Of a stretch of DNA of 31,091 nucleotides, positions 15,090-23,258 are shown piece after piece. The DNA comes from Spirochaetales bacterium (GTDB lineage Bacteria; Spirochaetota; Spirochaetia; DSM-27196; SKKC01). The notes below the pieces were generated by a model. That model was not told the origin of the DNA and searched no databases. It was given only the letters and a program-made list of their open reading frames with translations. The stretch lies in contig SKKC01000391.1 of assembly GCA_007121695.1 (NCBI GenBank), forward strand, positions 1-31,091, in the 5' to 3' direction. How positions within the stretch are numbered: the first letter of the stretch is position 1; every line of letters starts with the position of its first letter. Position numbers and translations under genes: made by a program.

Positions 15090-15907
15090 GAATGCGACGC
15101 GACGAACCAGTCTATCAGATACCGGGCCACACTCGATCGCGGGGGAATGTCGGGCAGCTCGTCCGGCCGACACCAGAAGGCATGGTCGATTTCAACGCCA
15201 TCCACCTGAATTTCGCCTGCCTGGTAGTCGCACACGAATGCGATCATGAGGCTGTCGGGGAATGGCCAGGGCTGACTGCGCATGTAGCGGATGTTCCCGA
15301 CGGTGATTCCCGTTTCTTCGGCGACCTCACGCGCTACGCACTCCTCGAGCGTTTCACCAGGTTCGACAAATCCGGCGATTACGCTGTAGTAGCGGGATGC
15401 GCGACGCGAGTTATGGGCGAGCAGCAGTCGGCCGTCGCGAACAACCGCCACGATTACGGCCGGAGAAATGCGCGGATACACCACCGATCCGCATGTGGGA
15501 CAGCGGCGTGCCACCTCCTCCCCGACACGCACCGTCTCCGTACCACAGCAGCCGCAGTAGCGGTGGGTTCGGTCCCAGTGCGCCAGGTGCACACCCCGGG
15601 CAGCGCAGCGAAAGTCCGCTTCCGGTACGCTCCGCATGAGCTCGCGCAGCGTGTGGCAGTCGTAGCCCTCGGGCACCTGCTGTTCCGCAGGTGCGGACAG
15701 CAGACCCATCCTGGCCCCCGACGAGCACAGCCCCAGATCAACCGCTGAGGCTGCATCCAGACCGAGGCTGTTCAGGTCGGTTTGTGCGAGCAATACCCGG
15801 CCCTCCCGGGATATCAGTTTATCTTCTACACGTACGATGTACACCTGCACGCCAGCATTGTAGTGCTCACGGGTCCTGTCCGCCAGGGGGGAAACTTGAC
15901 ACTGCAT
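15086..15907 (-). CDS. nudC: NAD(H)/NADH pyrophosphatase, NudC-type Nudix hydrolase
   Basis: A 273-residue Nudix enzyme that cleaves NAD(H) to NMN(H) and AMP, and in other bacteria also removes NAD caps from RNA. It has a four-cysteine zinc ribbon (C118-x2-C121 and C136-x2-C139). The complete Nudix box G-x5-E-x7-REVAEE-x-G-I lies at 179-201, followed by SQPWPFP, the NudC-specific signature. I chose the ATG at 15907 because GGAG lies 6 nt upstream; the in-frame extension to 16078 runs antisense into the HD-GYP gene. The gene is divergent from HD-GYP with only 34 nt between the starts, so each promoter lies in or against the neighbour. Confidence 0.94.
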   Translation of the reverse strand: MQCQVSPLADRTREHYNAGVQVYIVRVEDKLISREGRVLLAQTDLNSLGLDAASAVDLGLCSSGARMGLLSAPAEQQVPEGYDCHTLRELMRSVPEADFRCAARGVHLAHWDRTHRYCGCCGTETVRVGEEVARRCPTCGSVVYPRISPAVIVAVVRDGRLLLAHNSRRASRYYSVIAGFVEPGETLEECVAREVAEETGITVGNIRYMRSQPWPFPDSLMIAFVCDYQAGEIQVDGVEIDHAFWCRPDELPDIPPRSSVARYLIDWFVASHS

Positions 15908-15924
15908 ATGACGCTCCATAGACT
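15896..15924 (+). promoter_or_regulatory. candidate promoter of the GAF/HD-GYP gene
   Basis: A perfect TTGACA (15896-15901), 17-nt spacer and TAGACT (15919-15924) precede the ATG at 15942. The -35 lies inside the start of nudC. The predicted leader is about 11 nt with no Shine-Dalgarno sequence. Confidence 0.52.
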
Positions 15925-15941
15925 TGATTACAGAACAGCAT

Positions 15942-17186
15942 ATGACGTCTTCCGAACAGAAACTCCGTGATATTCTACAGCTCGACGCGGAACTCAATCG
16001 TATACAGGACGTCGACATCCTGCTCGAGCGTATTCTCTCCGAAGCGCGCAGGGTTTCAAGTGCCGACGCCGGAAGCATTTACGTCCGGCGCGAAGACGAG
16101 CTTCTGATCAGCTACGCGCAGAACGACACGCATCAGGCCAAGCTGCCACCGGGGCATAAACTCATTTACAATGTCTTTACCGTCCCGATAAGCCGCAAGA
16201 CCATCAGCGGCTACTGTGCGGCGACGGGAGAACAGGTAAACATTCCAGATGTATACGAGATTCCGGACGAGGCTCCGTACGGCTTCGACCCGTCCTACGA
16301 CCGGATCAGCAAGTACCGCTCCAAGTCCATGCTCGCCATTCCGCTCCGCGACCAGAACGGCACGATACTCGGCGTAATCCAGCTTATAAACAAGAAGAAC
16401 CCCGACGGTTCTGTCGGGGAGTTCGATGCAGATGACGAACTCATTACCATGCATTTCGCCACAAACGCGACGGTCGCGCTGCAACGGGCACAAATGACCC
16501 GCGCCATAATCCTTCGCATGATCCGCATGGCAGAGCTGCGCGATCCGAAGGAAACCGGGCCCCACGTAAACCGGGTGGCGGGCTATTCGGTGGAAATCTA
16601 TGAGCGCTGGGCGCAGAAAAAAGGCTACGATCAGGCGCAGATAGACCGGGCGCGTGACAACCTTCGAATGGCGGCCATGCTCCACGACGTGGGAAAAGTG
16701 GCCATCTCCGATGCCATTCTCAAGAAACCGGCGAAGTTCACCGACGAAGAGTTCAACATCATGAAGACCCACACCTGGATGGGCGCACGGCTCTTCGCCG
16801 ACAGGCAGTCGGAGTTCGACGACATCGCCGCAGAGGTCGCGATCAGTCATCACGAAAGCTGGGACGGTACGGGCTATCCCGGGAAGATCGATGTCAATAC
16901 TGGCGAACCCTACGAGACGGACGACAGCGGGCGTCCCGTAGGGTTCAGAGAAGACGAGATTCCGATCTACGGGAGAATCGTATCGATTGCGGACGTGTAC
17001 GATGCGCTCAGTTCGCGCAGGGTCTACAAACAGGCCTGGTCCGAGGACGATGTCATAGACGAGATCAAAAAACTCAGCGGAATAAAGTTCGACCCGGACG
17101 TCGTTGAGTGTTTTCTCGAAGTACTGCCGAACATCCGGCAGATTACGGAAAAATACAAGGACCCCGAACCACCAGCAGGCGAATGA
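15942..17186 (+). CDS. GAF domain plus HD-GYP cyclic-di-GMP phosphodiesterase
   Basis: A 414-residue cytoplasmic signalling protein. Residues ~20-185 form a GAF sensor (AGSIYVRRED, LAIPLRDQNG, GVIQLIN), and ~195-400 an HD-GYP domain. Metal and catalytic residues are present: H208 (GPHVNR), H248-D249 with K252 (HDVGK), and HHESWDGTGYP at 303-313. Between GYPG and EIPIYGRI an insertion of about 25 residues (314-338), rich in Asp, Glu and Gly, lengthens the usual loop. The predicted activity is c-di-GMP (or cGAMP) hydrolysis; the GAF ligand is unknown. An in-frame TTG at 15924 exists, but the ATG at 15942 starts closer to the conserved region. The gene ends 12 nt before a strong hairpin. Confidence 0.92.
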   Translation: MTSSEQKLRDILQLDAELNRIQDVDILLERILSEARRVSSADAGSIYVRREDELLISYAQNDTHQAKLPPGHKLIYNVFTVPISRKTISGYCAATGEQVNIPDVYEIPDEAPYGFDPSYDRISKYRSKSMLAIPLRDQNGTILGVIQLINKKNPDGSVGEFDADDELITMHFATNATVALQRAQMTRAIILRMIRMAELRDPKETGPHVNRVAGYSVEIYERWAQKKGYDQAQIDRARDNLRMAAMLHDVGKVAISDAILKKPAKFTDEEFNIMKTHTWMGARLFADRQSEFDDIAAEVAISHHESWDGTGYPGKIDVNTGEPYETDDSGRPVGFREDEIPIYGRIVSIADVYDALSSRRVYKQAWSEDDVIDEIKKLSGIKFDPDVVECFLEVLPNIRQITEKYKDPEPPAGE

Positions 17187-17197
17187 CCGCGCGGGTC

Positions 17198-17224
17198 GGA
17201 ACCGCCGCCGACGGCGGCGATTCC
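17198..17224. terminator. bidirectional GC-rich hairpin between HD-GYP and pntB
   Basis: CGCCGCC (17203-17209) pairs with GGCGGCG (17213-17219) around a 3-base loop, flanked by GGAA/TTCC and one mismatch. It lies between two convergent stop codons 48 nt apart. Neither side has a clear T-run (the plus side reads TTGTTT 10 nt later), so it is a hairpin-type terminator without the classic tract. Confidence 0.6.
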
Positions 17225-17234
17225 GGTACGTTGT

Positions 17235-18635
17235 TTATGCTTCCTTGTAGGCCTGAACAAGATCGTCGAGCGCCTTCTTTCCATCACCAAAATACATCAG
17301 TGTGTTGTCGAGCGCGAAGAGGGGATTCGCTATACCGGCGAACCCCGGACTCAGACTTCGTTTGATAACCACCACCGTACGCGACTTGTCCACGTCGAGA
17401 ATTGGCATGCCCGAAATTGGCCCTCCAGCTTCACGAGCTGACGGATTCACGACGTCGTTCGCACCAATAACAATGCTGACGTCGGTATTCTTGAAGGTCG
17501 GATTGATCTGATCCATTTCCTTCAGCTTGTCGTAGCTGATCGCTTCCTCGGCAAGCAGTACGTTCATGTGGCCGGGCATGCGTCCGGCAACCGGATGTAT
17601 GCCGAACTCGACCGTGATATCGTCGGCTTCCATTGCCTCGGTCAGCTGCCGCACGGCCGACTGCGCCCGGGCCACAGCCATGCCATAGCCTGGTACAAAC
17701 ACGACCCGTCGCGCCGTCTTCAGAATCATTGCCACTTCGTCGGCGTTCGTGCTCTTGATCTTTCCGTCGTAGATATCGTCAGTCGCAGCCTTTTCAGGGA
17801 TGGCTCCCATGCCTCCGAAGAGAACGTTCGCAAGCGAACGGTTCATGGCCTTGCACATGATCTGCGTCAGGATAATGCCGGACGCTCCTACCAGCGATCC
17901 CGACACGATCAGAATCGTGTTGGAGAGGACGAAACCGGTCGCGGCAGCGGCCAGTCCCGAATAGGAGTTCAGGAGCGCAATGACAATGGGCATGTCGGCT
18001 CCGCCAATGGGAACAACGAGCAGAAGGCCAAGCAGACCCGCAACCGCTGTGAGAATCCAGAACAGCGACATGTCAGCGGGCTCGAGAATAACCATGACTG
18101 CACCTGCAACGGTCAGGCCTGCGACGAGGATCTTGACGATCTGTTCGCCGCGGTAGCGGACCGGCTGCTCGGTCACGAGGCCCTGCAGCTTCGCAAACGC
18201 GACAACCGAGCCGGTGAAGGTAACCGCACCAATGATCGCACTCAGAACCGTTGCAATGGAGACCTGCAGCGACAGTTCTCCGGCTCCCGCGCCGCTGATA
18301 ATTCCGACTGCCTGCATGAGCGCAGCAGCTGCAACCAGCACAGAAGCGCCACCGCCGAAGCCGTTAAACAGCCCGACAAGCTGCGGCATCGCAGTCATTT
18401 TGATCGTCAGCGCGAGCACTGCCCCGAGCGCTGCTCCGCCCGCCATACCGGCAATGAGCACCGGTCCGTTGAGCATCTGCTGATCTACGAGCGTCACGAC
18501 GACGGCAATGAGCATGGCAATAGCGCCGAGCAGGTTGCCGCGAACAGCGCTTCGCGGATGCGTCAGACCTTTCAGTCCCAGAATAAAGAGTACCGCAGCT
18601 ATGAGATACGCAAGATTTACAAAATCGAATTCCAT
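17235..18635 (-). CDS. pntB: NAD(P) transhydrogenase beta subunit
   Basis: A 466-residue subunit of the proton-translocating transhydrogenase that reduces NADP+ with NADH using the proton gradient. The N-terminal ~260 residues carry multiple membrane helices (dII). The C-terminal domain III binds NADP(H): VPGYGMAVARAQ, GIHPVAGRMPGHMNVLLAE, the KRSLSPGFAG...NPLF loop and YFGDGK near the end. It is the last gene of the three-gene pnt operon, 10 nt after pntA2, and ends just before the 17198-17224 hairpin. No residue I would regard as essential appears to be missing. Confidence 0.95.
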   Translation of the reverse strand: MEFDFVNLAYLIAAVLFILGLKGLTHPRSAVRGNLLGAIAMLIAVVVTLVDQQMLNGPVLIAGMAGGAALGAVLALTIKMTAMPQLVGLFNGFGGGASVLVAAAALMQAVGIISGAGAGELSLQVSIATVLSAIIGAVTFTGSVVAFAKLQGLVTEQPVRYRGEQIVKILVAGLTVAGAVMVILEPADMSLFWILTAVAGLLGLLLVVPIGGADMPIVIALLNSYSGLAAAATGFVLSNTILIVSGSLVGASGIILTQIMCKAMNRSLANVLFGGMGAIPEKAATDDIYDGKIKSTNADEVAMILKTARRVVFVPGYGMAVARAQSAVRQLTEAMEADDITVEFGIHPVAGRMPGHMNVLLAEEAISYDKLKEMDQINPTFKNTDVSIVIGANDVVNPSAREAGGPISGMPILDVDKSRTVVVIKRSLSPGFAGIANPLFALDNTLMYFGDGKKALDDLVQAYKEA

Positions 18636-18645
18636 GAACAGACCC

Positions 18646-18924
18646 CTACTTCCTGAACTTCTTGAGCATGCGGTGCGTCACGAGAAAACCGCCAACGACG
18701 TTGGTCGTCGCGAACACGAGCGCGGTCACACCAAGCACGGCCGCAAGCGGCCCGCTTCCGGATCCGCTCGCCACTATCGCCCCTACGAGCGTTATACCGG
18801 ATATCGCGTTCGATCCGGACATGAGCGGGGTATGCAGAATGGGCGGTACCTTGGTAATTACTTCAAACCCGACAAATACAGCCAGGGCGAAAATGGTCAA
18901 TATCATTACAAAACTGGTGTCCAT
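18646..18924 (-). CDS. pntA2: NAD(P) transhydrogenase alpha-2 (membrane) subunit
   Basis: A 92-residue membrane protein with three hydrophobic helices, matching the C-terminal membrane part of E. coli PntA. Motifs are GFEVITKVPPILHTPLMSGSNAISGI, followed by the region before VFATTNVVGGFLVTHRML. It carries the alpha-derived half of the proton channel (dII). It sits 7 nt from the end of pntA1, so the alpha subunit is split into two genes here, as in Rhodospirillum-type transhydrogenases. Confidence 0.94.
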   Translation of the reverse strand: MDTSFVMILTIFALAVFVGFEVITKVPPILHTPLMSGSNAISGITLVGAIVASGSGSGPLAAVLGVTALVFATTNVVGGFLVTHRMLKKFRK

Positions 18925-18931
18925 GCTGTTT

Positions 18932-20074
18932 CTACTCCTTTTCGTATGCAGCCTTCAGAAACTGACCGCGGATTTCGCCATCGTGAATGACCAGCGTGGA
19001 ATCGGTGATCTCGTCTTCCAGGTCGACAGTCAACTCACCCTCGCGCACGATGTTCTGCAGGAAGGTAACCATGTTCTTGCTGTACAGCTGCGAGGCGCTT
19101 CCGGCCATCTCCGACACGAGATTCAGCGGGCCGATAATTGTCACGCCGTGCGCAACGACCGTTTCTCCCGGTTTCGTCAGCTCGCAGTTCCCTCCCCGTT
19201 CGGCGCCGAGGTCGACAATGACGGAGTTCGGCTGCATGCCGGCTACCATTTCGGCGGTGACAAGTCGTGGGGCAGGTTTACCGGGTACGGCTGCCGTTGT
19301 AATGACAACATCACTTTCGGCGAGTACGGTTTTCATCATCTCCCGCTGCTTTTCATAAAACGTCTCGTCCATTTCCTTCGCGTAGCCACCAGAGCCTTCC
19401 GCGCTGTCGCCAAGGTCCAGTTCCACGAACTTCGCCCCGAGGCTTTCTGCCTGTTCCTTCGCGGCGCTGCGAACATCGTAGGCGCTGACCACCGCCCCGA
19501 GACGCTGTGCCGTCGCAATGGCCTGCAGCCCCGCGACCCCCACGCCGACGATAAACACTTTCGCCGGAACTATGGTTCCGGCTGCGGTCATCATCATCGG
19601 GAACATTTTCGGCAAGGTGGTCGCCGCGGTCAGAACCGCCTGATACCCCGCGAGGTTTGCCATGGACGACAGGACGTCCATGCTCTGCGCGCGGGTTATG
19701 CGTGGAACAAGCTCGAGCGAAAACAGGGATGCCTTTCCCTGGACCATTGTGTCGAAGGATTCGTGTTTCCGGTACGGGTCCGCCATGCCGACCCAGATCT
19801 GTCCTGCATGACCAACTTCGGCAGCAGCACCACCGTCCGCCGAGGCGGCACATCTGACGCTTGCAATGACATTGCTTTCTGCGACAATGGCTGCCCGGTC
19901 GCCACGGACCGCGCCTTTTTCCTCGTACTCGCTGTCGGCGTAACCCGCCGCCGCACCCGCACCTGTTTCAAACCGCACTTCACAGCCGATTTTCTGCAGC
20001 AGGGAGACATGCGCCGGGACAATGGCAACACGTTTCTCGCCGGGTGCTGTTTCTTTAAGCACACCTACAATCAT
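18932..20074 (-). CDS. pntA1: NAD(P) transhydrogenase alpha-1 (NAD-binding) subunit
   Basis: A 380-residue soluble domain I that binds NAD(H) and passes hydride to NADP on PntB. It begins with the alanine dehydrogenase-like VGVLKETAPGEKRVAIVP. Further on are a SMDVLSSMANLAGYQAV segment and the GVGVAGLQAI dinucleotide motif followed by YDVR. Later come AAVPGKPAPRLVT and the final contact to the membrane subunit. AAAGGAG lies 9 nt before the ATG at 20074. A TAGACT box about 50 nt upstream could be a -10, but I see no good -35 for it. The subunit is cytoplasmic on the inner membrane face. Confidence 0.95.
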   Translation of the reverse strand: MIVGVLKETAPGEKRVAIVPAHVSLLQKIGCEVRFETGAGAAAGYADSEYEEKGAVRGDRAAIVAESNVIASVRCAASADGGAAAEVGHAGQIWVGMADPYRKHESFDTMVQGKASLFSLELVPRITRAQSMDVLSSMANLAGYQAVLTAATTLPKMFPMMMTAAGTIVPAKVFIVGVGVAGLQAIATAQRLGAVVSAYDVRSAAKEQAESLGAKFVELDLGDSAEGSGGYAKEMDETFYEKQREMMKTVLAESDVVITTAAVPGKPAPRLVTAEMVAGMQPNSVIVDLGAERGGNCELTKPGETVVAHGVTIIGPLNLVSEMAGSASQLYSKNMVTFLQNIVREGELTVDLEDEITDSTLVIHDGEIRGQFLKAAYEKE

Positions 20075-20162
20075 GATGAGATACTCCTTTTGGGTTCAGT
20101 CGTGAACGTGGAGAGTCTAACAGGTTATCGATCAAGAAACCATGCTCTGATCCACACCCTCA

Positions 20163-21662
20163 CTATTTTTCGTGATGCAGGATCAAATCTGAGACGATTT
20201 TGCCACCGGAAACAACCAGGGGCATGCCCCCGCCGGGGTGGCAGCTTCCGCCGCAGAAATACAGCCCGTGATACCGTTTCGAACGGTTGGGATGCCGGAG
20301 AAAGGCAGCCGTTCTGCTGTTCGATGAGATGCCATAGAGCGATCCGCGGTAGCTGCTTGTGCGCTCGGCAATGTCAGCGGGCGTCATGACCGCTTCGGTC
20401 TCGATATGTTTCTCTACGTCGACGCCGATTCGCGAAGAAATCGTTGCCAGCGCAGTTTTGCGGACACGCTCGGCCTCTGCAGACCAGTCCTGACCATTAT
20501 CGTACGGCGCGTTTACAAGCACAAACCAGTTCTCGCCGTGATCGGGTGCGTCGGCAGGCGACGACTTGGAGGTAATGTTCACGTATACGGTCGGATCGTC
20601 CGGGCAGACGCCTTCTTCGAAGATCTGCCTGAACTCGCTGCGGTAGTCCCGGGAGAAGAAAATATTGTGATGCGAGAGCTCCGGACACTCGCGGCCAACG
20701 CCCCAGTAGAATACGAGTGCCGACGAGCTCGGCTCAAGCGACTCGTACCTCAGGAGTTCGGGCGCATCGGGCTCTGAAAGAAGATCGCGATACGCGATGG
20801 TGACGTCGGCGTTACAGACGACTGCCTGCGCGGGTACGTGAGCCCCGTTCACGCTGACCCCGGTTACCCTGCGACGACGTTTGTCCTGACGCCAGGTTAT
20901 CTGTTCCACCCGCTCGCCACGGTGTATGTGAACGCCAAGTTCGCGGGCAAGCTGTTCCAGCGCCCGCGGAATCGCGTGTATACCGCCTTCCACGGCGTAC
21001 GCACCGCCCCGGTATTCGACGTGCGGAATAATGTTCAGGGTTGCCGGGGTCTGAAAAGGGTCCGATCCGTTATAGGTCGCGTAGCGCTCGAACAGTTGCC
21101 GGGCGTGGGGCGTTTCGAAGTGGCGTTCTACCGACTGCGCCATGGTCCGCAGCGGGTCAATGCCGGGCAGACGGAGCAGAGACGCAAGAAAACCGAAGCG
21201 TACATAGGACGATGCTTCATGCAGGCTCCGGTTCAGAAACATATCCGCGGCAATGGAATAAATGCGACTGGAATAGTCGAGAAATCGCTTGAGGTTCGCC
21301 GGATTCTCGCCCGCCCGTTCGTGTAACTCCCGTGCAAACCGTTCCTCGTCGGCCCAGGCGCTCAGAGAAACGCCGTCGGGGTAGAAGTACCGGCAGACCT
21401 CCGGGAGCGGGATCAGCGTGACGTAGTCTGCCAGATCACGGCCTGCCACACGAAACAGATCCTCGAACACCCCCGGCATGGTTACCAGAGACGGTCCGGT
21501 ATCGAAACGATACCCGTCGCGTGTCATAGTGCCGGCCTTACCGCCGACGTAGTCCGATCCGTCGTATACAGCCACCTGCCAGCCCCGTGCAGCGAGTCGG
21601 ATCGCCGCCGAGAGTCCGCCAAGTCCTGCGCCAATAACTACAGCTACACGTTTATCGTTCAT
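20163..21662 (-). CDS. CrtI-type carotenoid desaturase
   Basis: A 499-residue FAD-dependent oxidoreductase of the phytoene desaturase family. It has the N-terminal dinucleotide motif VIGAGLGGLSAAIRLAARG followed by GGKAGTM and GYRFDTGPSL. The C-terminal CGGSCHPGGGMPLVVSGGK is the CrtI hallmark. Candidates are phytoene desaturase (CrtI) or the hydroxycarotenoid 3,4-desaturase (CrtD), which cannot be told apart by eye. Orange spirochaetes such as Spirochaeta aurantia make hydroxylated torulene-type pigments, so either enzyme fits. No other carotenoid gene is in the window, though a polyprenyl synthase lies 7 kb away. The gene is 39 nt after the GH3 lipoprotein gene; its ribosome site is weak (AGGAG about 14 nt upstream). 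Confidence 0.88.
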   Translation of the reverse strand: MNDKRVAVVIGAGLGGLSAAIRLAARGWQVAVYDGSDYVGGKAGTMTRDGYRFDTGPSLVTMPGVFEDLFRVAGRDLADYVTLIPLPEVCRYFYPDGVSLSAWADEERFARELHERAGENPANLKRFLDYSSRIYSIAADMFLNRSLHEASSYVRFGFLASLLRLPGIDPLRTMAQSVERHFETPHARQLFERYATYNGSDPFQTPATLNIIPHVEYRGGAYAVEGGIHAIPRALEQLARELGVHIHRGERVEQITWRQDKRRRRVTGVSVNGAHVPAQAVVCNADVTIAYRDLLSEPDAPELLRYESLEPSSSALVFYWGVGRECPELSHHNIFFSRDYRSEFRQIFEEGVCPDDPTVYVNITSKSSPADAPDHGENWFVLVNAPYDNGQDWSAEAERVRKTALATISSRIGVDVEKHIETEAVMTPADIAERTSSYRGSLYGISSNSRTAAFLRHPNRSKRYHGLYFCGGSCHPGGGMPLVVSGGKIVSDLILHHEK

Positions 21663-21701
21663 GGTATGTCGCCTACACTCCTGAGTCGGAATCCCGTCGG
21701 G

Positions 21702-23243
21702 CTACTGCGCCGAAGCGCGTATGTCCTCTACCAGGGCACGATGCGCCTCGGTTCCGAGCGCCGACTGATCCTCCGGTAGCCATCGATCAGACTCGAACAG
21801 ACCCCTCAGATACTTGGCTTCGAGAATTCGCTGCGCCGATGCTTCGATTCGATTCGCCGTCAGCACCCCCTGTGCGACCGCGTCGCGAATCGCGTTTCGT
21901 GCGACCACTGCATTGCGTGGCTGCAATAGAATATCGCTCCCTGCATCCACAGCGGCAACTGCCAGCTCTGCGGTCGAAAACCGGGAGGTAACAGCCTCCA
22001 TGACGAGACTGTCTGTAACAATCAGGCCATCGAATTCCATATCCTGACGGAGCAGCTCTTCGAGCGCCGCGCGGCTCAGCGTAACCGGCAGGTCGGAGCC
22101 GAACACGTTCGGTACGTCGATGTGTGCCGACATTATTCCATCCACGCCTGTCGCTATAGCGCGCCGGAACGGAAGCAGTTCGATCGTTTCAAGGCGCTCG
22201 CGGTCGTGCGGAATTACGACACGCTGCACGTGGCTGTCTTCGTAGCTGTCACCGTGACCCGGAAAGTGTTTTACCACCGAGAGGACGTGCTCGCTTTGTA
22301 ACCCGGCGATCATCTGCTCGACCATGTCGGATACGCGATGCGGGTCTGTACCGAATGCCCGCGAGCCGATAACCGTGTTCGCCGGGTTCGTAAGCACGTC
22401 GGCGACAGGTGCGAGGTTCATGTTGATGCCGAGCGCTCGTAACTCGCGGGCGATGGCCTGGCCGACACGAAAGGCATACTCCGGGTTTCCGGTGCGACCG
22501 ATTACCTGGGCAGACGGAAAACGTGTCGCGGTCATGTCAGCGCTGTTTGTCAGCCTGCTGACGACACCGCCTTCCTGATCGACTGCCACGAACAGAGGTG
22601 TACTCGACAAGGCCTGCAGCGCGGCAATAAACGTACTGGTCTGGACAGGATCGGCGATATTCTGGCCGAACAGGATCAGCCCGCCCGGTTGTACGTCCGC
22701 AAGCTCCGTGCGTATGCGATCGGTCACGGCCCGGACGGGCACGGTCCCGGTATCGAAGATGTACGCCGGCATGATCATCTGCCCGATCTGCTCGTCGAGG
22801 GACATGTTCGCGACGCGCTGAGCGGCGAGCAGTCGTGCCCGCTCGCGACGCAGTGCATCGGTCAGCGACGGGTCGTCGAACGAAAGATCAGTAATGGATA
22901 CTTCAACCGGTCGATCGGCTTCAGAACCCGGAAAAACCGGCAGCACAGCGAGGTCCGAGTCGCGGTCTCGTGCTTCGTCTCCGGACGGAGTTTCGCCCGA
23001 CGGCGCAGTCGGCTCGGCATCCTGGTCAGGAGTTTCGTCCTGTTGCGGTGCGTCGTCCTGTTCGGGTGCTTCATCCGGTTCCCGCGACTCATCCGGTGCC
23101 GGAGGCTGTTCGTGTTCCGGCGCCTGTGCGGGGTGTCCATTGCTGTCCGGTGAATCGCTGTCCGGAACCGGTGCGCTCGCGCAGGCAGCAAACACGTACA
23201 GGGCAAGCAGACAGGGGAGTACACGTCGCGACAGATTCAACAC
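21702..23243 (-). CDS. GH3 family glycosidase lipoprotein, NagZ/beta-hexosaminidase-like
   Basis: A 513-residue exported protein with a lipobox (FAAC, Cys21) and a Pro/Glu/Asp/Gln-rich linker at about 25-105, then a GH3 catalytic domain. Diagnostic segments are DQEGGVVSRL, NMNLAPVADVL and KHFPGHGDSYEDSH (the His-Asp acid/base pair of the NagZ group). The predicted nucleophile Asp is in IVTDSLVMEAV. It probably releases N-acetylglucosamine from peptidoglycan fragments or other glycans while tethered to a membrane, whereas classic NagZ is cytoplasmic. The start GTG at 23243 has GAGGAG about 10 nt upstream. The gene sits 15 nt after the SDR gene. Confidence 0.92.
   Translation of the reverse strand: MLNLSRRVLPCLLALYVFAACASAPVPDSDSPDSNGHPAQAPEHEQPPAPDESREPDEAPEQDDAPQQDETPDQDAEPTAPSGETPSGDEARDRDSDLAVLPVFPGSEADRPVEVSITDLSFDDPSLTDALRRERARLLAAQRVANMSLDEQIGQMIMPAYIFDTGTVPVRAVTDRIRTELADVQPGGLILFGQNIADPVQTSTFIAALQALSSTPLFVAVDQEGGVVSRLTNSADMTATRFPSAQVIGRTGNPEYAFRVGQAIARELRALGINMNLAPVADVLTNPANTVIGSRAFGTDPHRVSDMVEQMIAGLQSEHVLSVVKHFPGHGDSYEDSHVQRVVIPHDRERLETIELLPFRRAIATGVDGIMSAHIDVPNVFGSDLPVTLSRAALEELLRQDMEFDGLIVTDSLVMEAVTSRFSTAELAVAAVDAGSDILLQPRNAVVARNAIRDAVAQGVLTANRIEASAQRILEAKYLRGLFESDRWLPEDQSALGTEAHRALVEDIRASAQ
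22930..23170 (-). repeat. low-complexity acidic/proline tract coding the GH3 linker
   Basis: A run of imperfectly repeated codon groups for short PDE, PEQD and PQQDE-like units, giving an unstructured spacer between the lipid anchor and the enzyme. It is degenerate rather than an exact tandem repeat. Confidence 0.5.
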
Positions 23244-23258
23244 CGGACCCCACTCCTC

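Noticed and set aside
15908..16078. Longer N-terminus for nudC
   Set aside because: It runs antisense into the HD-GYP coding region, and a GGAG ribosome site fits the ATG at 15907.
18662..20389. A 575-residue plus-strand open frame opposite pntA1 and pntA2
   Set aside because: The minus strand holds clear transhydrogenase motifs; the plus frame has no recognisable domain.
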